Position numbers and translations under genes: made by a program. This document shows, piece by piece, positions 9,039 through 17,579 of a stretch of 64,000 nt of DNA. The number at the start of each line of letters is the position of its first letter. The stretch's first letter is position 1. This DNA is from Yoonia tamlensis (lineage in GTDB: Bacteria > Pseudomonadota > Alphaproteobacteria > Rhodobacterales > Rhodobacteraceae): positions 71,472-135,471 of the forward strand of contig NZ_FOYP01000001.1 in NCBI RefSeq assembly GCF_900115105.1, read 5' to 3'. The notes beneath the pieces were generated by a model. That model was not told where the DNA came from. It did no database searches and was given only the letters and a program-made list of their open reading frames with translations.

Positions 9039-9929
9039 TTACTCGACGCCGTAGATACGCGCGATGTCTTCCAGCATCAGATTGGCGGCCAAGATACCCC
9101 CTGCGGTGTTCCAGATAGGATCGCTGACTTCATGCACGCGGCCTTCAGCGACGGCGGAAAGTGACTGCCATAGCGGGTCGGACATGGAATCATCACGCGC
9201 GGCCAGACCTTCGCCATCGCCGGTATCCCAGGTAAAATGGAAGATGCGATCACCGTCCATGTCGGGAATGCTTTCCTTGCCGGTCCGGATGGCAAAGTCG
9301 TCAACGTTCTGAATTTCAGGACGATCAAAGCCAATTGCGCCAAGGATAAATCCGGAAAAACTATCCAGTTGATAGATGCGGATCTGTGTCGGCAAGAAGC
9401 GGATGACGCTGACTTGTTCGTCTTTGGCGTCGCCCAGTTTTTCGGACAAACTCGCCACATTGCTTTCAAACGCGGTCAGCGCCGCTGCACCTTCATCCGC
9501 GCGACCAAGTGCGCTTGCATAAAGCTCAAAGTTCAGGCGCCAATCTCCGCGAAGACGTTCTGACACAACAGTCGGGGCAATCGCGGAAAGTTGGGGGTAG
9601 ATCTCTTCGTGGCGTTGTTTGTTGGCAAGGATCAGATCAGGTTCGAGCGCTGCGAGCAGCTCAAGATTGATCGCGCTTTCTTTGCCAAGGCTGACGGCAT
9701 CGCCCATGGCGTCGGTGATATGGGGATACCACGGTTCACCCAGCCAGGACTGTGCCGCACCAACGGGGACAACACCAACGGCCAAGACCGCCTCGGTGCC
9801 TTCGTTTGTCAACACAACAACGCGTTGCGGGCTATCGGGCACTTCGGTCTCTCCCATCGCGTGGGTGATCGTTTCAGCAGCGAGTGCCGCAGGAAAAAAG
9901 ACAAGTGCAGTGAGTAGAGAGCGCAGCAT
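9039..9929 (-). CDS. Iron/siderophore ABC transporter substrate-binding protein
   Basis: A periplasmic binding protein of the FecB/FhuD class (cluster A-II, two lobes joined by a helix), 296 aa. It has an N-terminal signal peptide (LRSLLTALVFFPAALA) and the family pattern PQRVVVL...E..lavGV near the start, then EPDLILAN. It delivers ferric siderophore, haem or cobalamin to the permeases. The gene is divergent from the permease and ATPase genes 10031-12784, with 101 bases between. A good GGAG ribosome site precedes the ATG. The exact ligand cannot be told from sequence. Confidence 0.85.
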   Translation of the reverse strand: MLRSLLTALVFFPAALAAETITHAMGETEVPDSPQRVVVLTNEGTEAVLAVGVVPVGAAQSWLGEPWYPHITDAMGDAVSLGKESAINLELLAALEPDLILANKQRHEEIYPQLSAIAPTVVSERLRGDWRLNFELYASALGRADEGAAALTAFESNVASLSEKLGDAKDEQVSVIRFLPTQIRIYQLDSFSGFILGAIGFDRPEIQNVDDFAIRTGKESIPDMDGDRIFHFTWDTGDGEGLAARDDSMSDPLWQSLSAVAEGRVHEVSDPIWNTAGGILAANLMLEDIARIYGVE

Positions 9930-10030
9930 CGCGGTCTCCTTTCTATAAAGTTTGAATGCATGACAGAATACGGTGGCGGCAGCTGCGTAACCCTGTTAGC
10001 TTTTCTGAGTGAAATACTCGGATACGTCAA

Positions 10031-11020
10031 TTGCTAAAATATTATCTATTCGGCTTGCTGGTTCTGACATTGGCCATCGCGCTATGTACCAGCCTGCATC
10101 TCGGTCTGCGGCTCTATACGCCAGTGCAGGTTTGGGCGGCTCTGACAGCCCCTGACACCAGCGAAGTCGCGTTGATCGTGAATGGCTTGCGAGTGCCGCG
10201 CACCTTGGCTGCATGCGGCGTTGGGGCCGCGTTGGCGGTGTGCGGGCTGTTGATGCAATCTGTTTTGCGCAACCCATTGGCCGACCCCGGATTGCTGGGG
10301 GTGAATGCCGGGGCCAGCTTTGCCGTCGTGTTCGCGTTTAGCGTCTTTGGTGTTTCATCCCTACATGTGCTGTCGATCTTTGCGCTGGCGGGGGCCACAA
10401 TGGCGACCTGTTTGCTCTACATGCTTTTGGCCCTGGCCGGTGGGCGCATGACCTCGGTCACATTGGTTTTGGCCGGTGTCAGCCTTGCGGCGATGTTGTC
10501 GGCGCTGACCCAAGTGTTGATCGTCACCGACGAGGGCACGATGGAGGCCTTGCTGTTCTGGCTCGCGGGTGGGTTCGCGGACCGTGACCCGCAAATGTTA
10601 TGGGTCGCGCTGCCTGTGATCGGGGTGGGTGTTTTGTTGGCCGCACCCTTGGCCCAAGGGCTGCAAGCCTTGCAAATCGGTGAGCCCGCAGCGCAGGCGA
10701 TTGGTGTGAATGTCGCCCGTTTACGGATCATCGCGCTTGCGCTTGCCACCGTACTGGCCGGTATCTGCGTAACAATCGCGGGGCCCGTTGGGTTTGTCGG
10801 ATTGGTCGCACCGCATCTGGCGAGCATGACAGGAGTGCAAAGCTTTGGCTGGCGGATCGGCTTCAGCGCGCTGATTGGCAGCACCTTGGCCGTTTGCGCG
10901 GATATTGCGGCACGACTGGTCGTGGCACCGCAAGAAGCACCCGTTACCGCGATGTTGGCCTTGGTGGGAGCCCCGGTTTTGATCGCATTGGTCCGGCGGC
11001 AAGACGGAGCAGTGGCATGA
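10031..11020 (+). CDS. FecCD-family iron transport permease 1
   Basis: An integral inner-membrane subunit of a BtuC/FecC/FhuB-type importer, 329 aa with about ten predicted membrane helices. Family signatures are LRVPRTLAA near residue 55, NPLADPGLLGV, and GFVGLVAPH towards the end, the cytoplasmic loop that contacts the ATPase. A TTG start at 10031 is used because no ATG or GTG lies near the first helix; the ribosome site is weak. Its TGA overlaps the ATG of the next permease (ATGA), which indicates a heterodimeric channel made from a coupled operon. Confidence 0.85.
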   Translation: MLKYYLFGLLVLTLAIALCTSLHLGLRLYTPVQVWAALTAPDTSEVALIVNGLRVPRTLAACGVGAALAVCGLLMQSVLRNPLADPGLLGVNAGASFAVVFAFSVFGVSSLHVLSIFALAGATMATCLLYMLLALAGGRMTSVTLVLAGVSLAAMLSALTQVLIVTDEGTMEALLFWLAGGFADRDPQMLWVALPVIGVGVLLAAPLAQGLQALQIGEPAAQAIGVNVARLRIIALALATVLAGICVTIAGPVGFVGLVAPHLASMTGVQSFGWRIGFSALIGSTLAVCADIAARLVVAPQEAPVTAMLALVGAPVLIALVRRQDGAVA

Positions 11021-12012
11021 TCCTGAGACTCTCTGCACCCCTTATCTTTTTGGGCTTTCTGGCCATTCTAGCCACGGGCATCGGGTCATCTTGGATGCCG
11101 CTTGACCGTGTCGTAGCAGCGTTGTTTGGCCAAGGCACACGCACGGATGAGATTATCATTTGGACCTTGCGCATGCCGCGCGTTTTGCTTGCGATGTTGG
11201 CGGGGGCGGCGCTCGCGTTGGCCGGGCTGTTGCTGCAACATGTCGTGCGTAATCCGATCGCATCACCTTCCGTGTTGGGGCTGGTCGATGGTGCGGCGGT
11301 GGGGGTCGTCTTGTTCCTCATGCTATTCTCGAACGAGGCGAACGCCTTGGTTGTTTCTGTCCATTGGTTACCGTTGGCCGCGACATTGGGGGCATTGAGT
11401 TTCGCCGCGTTGGTTGCATTGGTGGCAGCCCGCGACCTGATGCAGCCTGCCCGTTTGATCCTTTACGGCATCGCAGCGGCGGCTTTGGCCAAAGCTCTCG
11501 TGACCGTGCTGATTGTCCTTGGCCCGGTATACCGCGCGGGCCAATCATTGATCTGGCTGGCGGGATCTGTGCATGCGGCCCACTGGGATGATGTGGCTAT
11601 CTTAACCTGCGTGTTGGTTGTGCTGACACCTGTGCTGGCGGCAATGGCGCGCCCGTTGGACCAGCTTTTACTCGATGATCAAAGCGCGGGCGCAACGGGG
11701 CTTGCGCTTAATTACACAAAAGTGGCGGTTCTGGGATTAAGCGTCATTCTCACCGCCGCAGCCGTATCATTTGCAGGCGGGTTGGCGTTTGTCGGCCTGC
11801 TGGCCCCGCATATTGCACGGGCGCTTGTGGGGCTTAGGATGGGCGCGCTGTTGATCGTCACACCGGCTGTTGGGGCCGCGATTGTTCTGGGCGCCGACAT
11901 CTTTGCGCGCACGATGGCCGCCCCGCTAGAGCTGCCAACAGGAGCGATCACTGCACTTGTCGGAGCCCCCTATTTCTTTTGGCTACTAATCAAAGAGGTC
12001 CGCCGTGACTAA
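11017..12012 (+). CDS. FecCD-family iron transport permease 2
   Basis: The second permease subunit, 331 aa. The ATG at 11017 overlaps the stop of the first permease. It shows LRMPRVLLAML, NPIASPSVLGL and FVGLLAPHIAR, the same signature set as its neighbour, and about ten hydrophobic helices. The pair should form the transmembrane channel for a ferric complex supplied by the 9039-9929 protein. The gene overlaps the ATPase gene by 8 bases. Confidence 0.85.
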   Translation: MILRLSAPLIFLGFLAILATGIGSSWMPLDRVVAALFGQGTRTDEIIIWTLRMPRVLLAMLAGAALALAGLLLQHVVRNPIASPSVLGLVDGAAVGVVLFLMLFSNEANALVVSVHWLPLAATLGALSFAALVALVAARDLMQPARLILYGIAAAALAKALVTVLIVLGPVYRAGQSLIWLAGSVHAAHWDDVAILTCVLVVLTPVLAAMARPLDQLLLDDQSAGATGLALNYTKVAVLGLSVILTAAAVSFAGGLAFVGLLAPHIARALVGLRMGALLIVTPAVGAAIVLGADIFARTMAAPLELPTGAITALVGAPYFFWLLIKEVRRD

Positions 12013-12784
12013 CCAAGGCTTAACCATAAAAGACGTCTCTTTCGCTTACGCCGGAACACCGGTTTTGCACGATGTGTCAGCGACCTTTGCAAAAGGGCGT
12101 TTGACGGCGATCTGCGGCCCAAACGGATGCGGAAAATCCACGTTGTTGAACATTGCAGCGGCGCAACTGACACCATCGCGCGGAGCGGTGCATCTTGATG
12201 GACAGCCCTTGGCACAAATACCGCCCAAATCGCGGGCCAAGCAAATAGCCATGTTGCCACAATCACCCCATGTACCGTCCGAATTGAAGGTCCGCGATCT
12301 GGTGGGACTGGGGCGATATGCACATCGCACGGCTTTGTCCGGTCTTTCGGTCGACGACCATGACGCCATCGATGCAGCGCTCAAATCCACGAAACTGGAT
12401 GCCTATGCGCACAGACCAATCGCGGCGCTGTCAGGGGGCCAGAAACAACGTGCGTGGATTTCAATGACCCTCGCCCAATCCGCGCCGTGGGTTCTTCTGG
12501 ACGAACCAACAAACCACCTTGATGTGACGCACGCCGTTGAAACCATTGAACTTCTCTGGGATTTGGTCCAAGCGGAAAACAGGACCGTTGTCGTCGTGTT
12601 ACATGACCTGAACCTGATGGCCCGTTTCGCGGACGACGTCATCTTGATGGATCAGGGGCGAATCATCGCGCAAAATACATTTGCAGAGGCAGTCACTGAG
12701 AAGCGGCTATCAGCAATCTATAAGCGGTCCATTTCCTTCGGCCACCTCAATAACCGAGAACGCCCGTTTATCGTTGTCGACTAA
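12005..12784 (+). CDS. Iron/siderophore ABC transporter ATP-binding protein
   Basis: An ABC ATPase of the FecE/FhuC/BtuD class, 259 aa. Walker A is GPNGCGKST (about residues 38-46), the ABC signature LSGGQKQR, Walker B WVLLDEPTNHLD, and the switch His lies in VVVLHDLN. It powers import through the two permeases upstream, with which it overlaps. The GTG at 12005 is used as start. It is the last gene of the operon. No terminator is obvious after it. Confidence 0.9.
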   Translation: MTNQGLTIKDVSFAYAGTPVLHDVSATFAKGRLTAICGPNGCGKSTLLNIAAAQLTPSRGAVHLDGQPLAQIPPKSRAKQIAMLPQSPHVPSELKVRDLVGLGRYAHRTALSGLSVDDHDAIDAALKSTKLDAYAHRPIAALSGGQKQRAWISMTLAQSAPWVLLDEPTNHLDVTHAVETIELLWDLVQAENRTVVVVLHDLNLMARFADDVILMDQGRIIAQNTFAEAVTEKRLSAIYKRSISFGHLNNRERPFIVVD

Positions 12785-13135
12785 ATAACCCGTTTTCCCT
12801 AAACCCTTCGTCCGCTCTTCAACTTTCTGAAACTTCTTTCGTTGCCGCTGAGAAGGCCCACAATCCGCCTTTGCTGTTCTTCGCTGCTGTCGCAAAACGT
12901 GTGCAGCGGCCGTTCGTTATGCAAAGGGCAAAGGCCGTTTTGTCCCGCATTTCAGTCATCGGCCTCGCCAAAATGCTGCGCTCCATTACCAATGTCCGCT
13001 TCGGGGAAGCTGCAGCGCAGCGTTGCGACGCCAAGGTCCGCAATGGGCCGTTCGCGCACAATAATCCAGAGCCCTCAATGCATTCAAGATTGGGACAGAC
13101 GTGATACGCCACGTCGAGATTTGCACCCGCCGTTG
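12785..13135. other. Gene-free stretch between iron operon and integrase
   Basis: No supported gene is seen on either strand; the open frames here are short and unlike known proteins. The GC content is core-like and several GTCCGC words recur (about 13000-13050). It may be degenerate spacer or a remnant of a lost gene. Confidence 0.35.
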
Positions 13136-14694
13136 TTACCGCTGTCTGCCAAATCCGATCTTCTCCACCACCGCGTCATAAAATGCGATTTTATCTTCGT
13201 CAGTCATCTGAGGTACATCCGGTGCGCGACCAGTGCCGATGTTTTTCAAGACCTCAAATCGCTGATCTTCAGGCATCGTCCCGTAATGACGTTCCGTGAT
13301 CTGTTCTGTTTCATGACCGATGTTCAATGACCACGCTTTGCGCTCTTGATGGGTCAACGGACGGGCGTCGCGTTCTGCTCCGATCGTGTGTTTTGCTGCA
13401 TGGGGCGTATATGGCACCTTGAGGTCGCGGCTGGCCACTCTGAACGCGTCTGTCACGGCATAGGTTGTCGACATAACCGGTATCTGTTTCACCAGATCGA
13501 CCTTGTGCTTCAGCCACTTGGTATCGGGAAACAGCGCATCTGTGTCGCGGAAACCCAACATCCAAAGTTGCTCGATCCATGCCACAACGATCTCCTCAAA
13601 GGCTTTGGCGATCGGGAACCAGAATATGTTGATGCTTTTGCCAGCTTTGGTCCGAGATGCCCCGCCATCCTGTATGATCAGACGTTGCGCGATTTGAACG
13701 TGTTGCAATTGAAACGACGCGAGCGTGTCGGCCCGCAATGCTCCGAGAAACGCCAAGGCAAATATCGCACGCGACCGCATCTCAACGAGTGACTCTTCTG
13801 GCATGTCCAGCAGCAGCTGCTCGGCGTCTTCAATACTCGGAAAGTCTTTCTGCTTCGTCTGTGCCGGTTTCGCAAGGATCGCCTTGGGCACAACCAAGTA
13901 ACCCCGAAAATCACGAGGCAAACGTCTGTACCCTTCCTGGCTAATCAACCAATCAAAAAACGAGCCGAGGTACGAGATCGTGTGTTTGATTGATGAAGCC
14001 GACATCCTGTCATCGGACGTGACATTGGCGCGTCGCTTGAGATCATCACGTACCGCTGAAAAGTCGTCGATACGTAGCTTACCGAACGACTTTCCCGACA
14101 GACATTGTTCAAAATACCGGATCGCAGCGAGGTGCTTTACGATGGTTTTTCATCATAGCGTCCGGCATAGCTCTGCCATTTGTGAATGATGCGATCATTC
14201 TCCGAGGAGTAGATCTCGCTTTGATTACCCATGTTAATCCAAATACCCCCACGCAAGTCGGTTTTTTCTTCGCGACAGCAGTCCGTGGGGATATTGGGAT
14301 TGCGACAATCCTGAAAGCTGTCGCAATCAGTCTCATGCGTTATCTTCTGGACCTTGGACGAACATGACGGACAAACCGCCTGCAGCATGGGACGCCCATT
14401 CGCTGCACGGATTTTAGTCACGGCTTCTGGATCCGGCTCGACCGATGCTTGGCACGACCGGCACCAAAACTCGGCGGGCAAAAGTTTGCGGCCTTTCAAC
14501 GAGCGTTGATGCTTGTGGAATGCGACAACAACAGCCCCACGGAACACATATGGCTTCTGCGCGTCAGAGGGCATCAACCCCTCCTTCACCCAGTTAGAGA
14601 CCGTATTGGCGGTAACACCGCATGCGATCATCAACTGCTCGACCGAGTAGACCCGGTTCTTCTTGAGGAACACGTTTTTGTAGGACTTTGCCAT
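13136..14694 (-). pseudogene. Tyrosine recombinase with N-terminal HTH and zinc ribbon, frameshifted
   Basis: Two frames join at an A-run (14146-14150 on the plus strand). The upstream part (14137-14694, 185 aa) starts with an HTH (VYSVEQLMIACGVTANTVSNW) and a Cys4 ribbon (CRSC...CPSC). The downstream frame carries the core-binding domain and the catalytic domain down to 13136. One extra A would restore a continuous ~520-residue protein reading DEKTIVKHL across the joint. The catalytic part has the first Arg in GALRADTL and a GHE...RHY end. Box II reads HAAK where HxxR is expected, so the second Arg is missing. Sequencing error at the A-run cannot be excluded. Confidence 0.75.
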
Positions 14695-15037
14695 TAGCCC
14701 GCGCCCAACTTTGTTGCTGTGCGCTTCTTGCGTTCGGCTTTGCGTGCCTTCGCTTCAAACTGAACGAGGTCGCTGAGCTTCCAGCGCGATGTGCCTGCGC
14801 TCAGCTTGACGGGTGCCGGAACGTTTTCTCGCTGGCCAACCAACGCCAAACCGAGGCGCGCGAGACGTCGTAGCGTTTTGCCACTTCGCGATCCGAAAGA
14901 AAGCACTCAGCACAGCTCTCGCACCGAGGTGTTTTCTTCTGGCGAGACTCACGAGCGGATTTTACCGGGTTGGCATCTGATGAGAACAGGTTCAATTGGC
15001 TATGTGGCGAAGTTGCGGGCACGACTACGTCCCCCAA
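14694..15037 (-). pseudogene. AlpA/excisionase-like HTH protein, frameshifted
   Basis: The first frame (15037 down to about 14818) ends in a winged-helix AlpA-type motif, DREVAKRYDVSRASVWRWL. The second frame supplies the usual continuation PAPVKLSAGTSRWKLSDLV and a basic C-terminus. Adding one C at 14818-14819 joins them into FPAPVKL, the normal wing of this family. A four-Cys cluster (CESCAEC) precedes the HTH. AlpA proteins regulate or assist integrase-driven excision. Its stop shares one base with the ATG of the integrase downstream, so the two belonged to one module. Confidence 0.65.
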
Positions 15038-15131
15038 ACTTGCAGGCTGTCGAGCGCAAATTCACCGCGCACGGAAACCGTCAGGGCGCACGCACCCCAT
15101 GATTGGCTCGAAAGAAGAGTTGCGGGGGCCA

Positions 15132-15374
15132 TTACTTGCCCCCTGCATTCGGGTCGACGCGGTGCGCTTCAACCCACTGATTGAGATCACCCCCACGGTA
15201 AACGATCTTGCGACCCAGACGGTAATAGGCAGGGCCCATCCCTTTGTGGCGCCATTGCGCAAGCTTGTCACGGTCACCCAGCAGCTCAAGCTCAGGATCA
15301 CCCAAGACATAGCTACGTTTGTTTTCAAATATATTCGTCACTGCCAACATCCATTCGGTTGCTTTGGTTTGCAA
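15132..15374 (-). CDS. Excisionase/AlpA-like DNA-binding protein, 80 aa
   Basis: The segment LAQWRHKGMGPAYYRLG followed by IVYRGGDLNQWVEAH is the wing and second helix of the MerR/AlpA-like HTH_17 domain found in recombination directionality factors. It probably binds att or promoter DNA of the local element. The TTG at 15374 gives 80 residues; an ATG eight codons later (15350) is an equal candidate. It lies upstream of the broken AlpA gene on the same strand and looks intact. Confidence 0.65.
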   Translation of the reverse strand: MQTKATEWMLAVTNIFENKRSYVLGDPELELLGDRDKLAQWRHKGMGPAYYRLGRKIVYRGGDLNQWVEAHRVDPNAGGK

Positions 15375-15388
15375 CGAATGGATGCCCG

Positions 15389-16084
15389 CTAATCTACATC
15401 AAACGTCAGTCCCCGATTTCCAAATCGGGGACCCCAAAGCTTTGATATATATAGAAAAGAAATTTGCTCTTCTGGATCGACGTACGGCACTTTGGTGCCC
15501 CTCGGGCAATTCTCGCTCAAGCAGCGCCGGAACTCCTCAACCAAATGCAGGACATTCAAACCTTGCTCCGGATTGTTTCCGCAATACTCCAGCGCCATGC
15601 CCAAATGCACCACGCCTCGGTAAGTGTTCCAAACTTCCCGAATGACGTCTTTGTCGCGGGCACCGCTAATCTTTTCGGCCTTCGCCTCCTCGCGCACCTG
15701 CTCGAGAACTCCGCCACGCGACTGAACGCCTTCAAACTTTTCGTCCTTGATCGACAGAAAAATCTTGCGACCTATTTGTTCAGCAATGTTAAGCTTGCGT
15801 TCGTTTTTAGCCTCGTATCGTTTACCGGTTTCTGAGAACTCAAAAGCTGCTTCCGTTCTTTGCCCCGCTGTCATCGCGACCCACTGTATGAACTCTGAAT
15901 TGGCCGGGTCAGATCGCCACTCGGGGCCCAGCTTCCGCATCAACTTATCAATCCTGTCAGCCACGACATCATGCTTTACATTCTTGATGGCCCTTTCGCG
16001 CAGTTCCATCGTCTCTTCGCTCAAGCCGACCCTGACGAGCTCGATGAACATGAGGTCAAACTCGTTTACTGTGACCTCAATCAT
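15389..16084 (-). CDS. Hypothetical element-borne protein, 231 aa
   Basis: A soluble, charged, mostly helical protein, with no signal peptide or membrane segment. The ATG at 16084 (IEVTVNEFDLMF) is preferred over the longer frame because it overlaps the integrase stop by 8 bases (coupling). Recognisable features are a Lys/Glu-rich middle (RYEAKNERKLNIAEQIG) and a conserved-looking ending (FRRCLSENCPRG). I recognise no family. Its place directly behind an integrase suggests an accessory role on the element, such as regulation, but this is not shown. Confidence 0.55.
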   Translation of the reverse strand: MIEVTVNEFDLMFIELVRVGLSEETMELRERAIKNVKHDVVADRIDKLMRKLGPEWRSDPANSEFIQWVAMTAGQRTEAAFEFSETGKRYEAKNERKLNIAEQIGRKIFLSIKDEKFEGVQSRGGVLEQVREEAKAEKISGARDKDVIREVWNTYRGVVHLGMALEYCGNNPEQGLNVLHLVEEFRRCLSENCPRGTKVPYVDPEEQISFLYISKLWGPRFGNRGLTFDVD

Positions 16085-17283
16085 CTCGAGCCTCCGCAGA
16101 CTGCCCCGTTGCCACAAACCGCGACCACCGATCCGTCAGCGCTCTGCGCTTCTCCAGCAAGTCAGATCGTGCGTACGCACGCTCGACATCTGATCCCACG
16201 CGATGTGACAGGCTCATCTCTGCAACCTCACGCGGCACGCTCGCCACTTCTGACGCCCAGTCCCGGAATGTGGATCGGAAACCATGAACCGTAACGCCCT
16301 CGACATTCATTCGCCGCAACAACATCAGCATCGACATGTTCGACATCGGCTTATGGCGCTTTTGACCCTCAAACACATACTCGGATTGCATGGCCCTCAA
16401 TGGCTCAATTATCGCCAGCATTTCATCAGTTTGCGGAATGCGGTGATCTTCATCAGTTTTCATCCGTTGCGCTGGGCAGGTCCAAAGCCGTGCATTGGCG
16501 TCAATTTTTTCCCAACGCATCCCAAGCACCTCGCCAGTACGCGACCCCGTCAAACAAGTGAACATTAAAGCCTTTGCCGCCATTGCGTTGCGCAGTCTTA
16601 AATCCGCGTAGAAACTTGGCACATCTTGCCAGACCATCGCTATGTGGTGCTTTGGCTTGCGTTTTACCTTTGGCAAGGCTTGGGCGTCTTTGATGCCGGT
16701 CACTGGGTTTTCACCGGATCGAAAACCTTTGGACTTGGCTACGTCCAGCACAATTTTGAGTCGTTGCGCCAGACGTTTGGCCGTTGCATGCTTTTCCGTC
16801 CAGATTGGTGCAAGGCACATCATGATTTCGGGCTGGCCTATGCTATCTATCGGCATCCGACCGATCTTGGGAAAGGCATAACTGCGCAAAGTGCCAATCC
16901 ACTGTTCGCCATGCTTTTTACTTTTTCCACATCGGCATCCGATCAAAGTGGACTTGTTGGGCGACTTCTTCAAATGTCGGCACTTCGCGGTGCGCTTTGA
17001 AGCGAGGATTTAGACCCTGCTTTGCCATGCGGCGGTATTCAAGCGCGCGCTCTCTCGCTTGGTTCAAAGTGACGATGTCAGCGCCGCCCAATCCAAAGTC
17101 TGTCCGCAGAGGGCCACCTTTTTTATTCCTCTGGCCTTTGACGACAACGCGCACAAACCAACGCCGTGCACCGCTTGGGTCGACAACGAGATACAAACCA
17201 TTGCCATCGCCGTGCCGCCCAGCGCTCAGATTCTCAACGAGTTTCTTCGTCAGCTTACCAGATAGGGCCACGATACATACCAC
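16077..17283 (-). pseudogene. P4-type tyrosine integrase, frameshifted
   Basis: The N-terminal DUF4102-type arm-binding domain (KLTKKLVENLSAG, GNGLYLVVDPSG) is on frame 16918-17283. The core-binding and catalytic domains are on 16077-16973. Catalytic residues look complete in the second part: Arg in TGSRTGEVLGM, HGFR box, SLSH, and Tyr in AYARSD. Frames change at a run of five A (16922-16926, T on plus strand); removing one A restores WKSKKHGEQW. The intact protein would be about 400 aa. The att-like repeat 17404-17418 lies 120 bases upstream of its start, the normal place for an island integrase. Confidence 0.8.
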
Positions 17284-17403
17284 TCAAGGAATGAATATAG
17301 GTGCAATCGAAGTAAATTCACCGAAAACCAAAAAACCACTAATGCTAAGCGAATAAACAAAAAAGGCCGCCCAAGGTGACCTATTCGAATTCATCAAAAG
17401 TGG

Positions 17404-17418
17404 TAAATGGCGGACTGG
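17404..17418 (+). repeat. att-like copy of tRNA-Arg 3' end (middle)
   Basis: TAAATGGCGGACTGG is identical to 22802-22816, covering the 3' acceptor strand, the encoded CCA and four flanking bases of the tRNA-Arg gene, in the same orientation. It sits between the divergent integrase genes 16077-17283 and 17580-18821. Confidence 0.7.
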
Positions 17419-17541
17419 AGGGGCGCCATTGTCAATTCCGCAGTTGATCCAAGGTGTACGGCAATGTCTTTTAAAATATGACATATTTGACTTCATGTTT
17501 CCCGTGACTTCCTGTCGGTTCCGGTGTATTCACGTTTATAG

Positions 17542-17577
17542 TGGGGGATCAGTTGGGGGATCAGTTGGGGGATCAGA
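17542..17577 (+). repeat. Three tandem 12-bp units before the integrase
   Basis: TGGGGGATCAGT occurs three times in a row (the last unit ends in A), finishing two bases before the integrase ATG at 17580. It could be an integrase arm-binding site or an operator, and it supplies the ribosome site of the gene. Eleven bases of the unit recur near 3296. Confidence 0.75.
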
Positions 17578-17579
17578 TA

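Noticed and set aside
9930-10030. Fur or iron-control box between the divergent iron transport genes
   Set aside because: Iron regulation is expected, but I see no convincing match to the Fur, Irr or RirA consensus in these 101 bases.
2453-13133. A 14-base repeat TTTGCACCCGCCGT at 2453-2466 and 13120-13133 as att sites of the HTH integrase
   Set aside because: One or more 14-base matches are expected by chance in 64 kb, and the integrase would lie outside the interval they bound.
14137-14150. Programmed -1 frameshift joining the two integrase frames
   Set aside because: The local codons GAT GAA AAA CCA do not form a slippery heptamer that re-pairs in both sites; a lost base is simpler.
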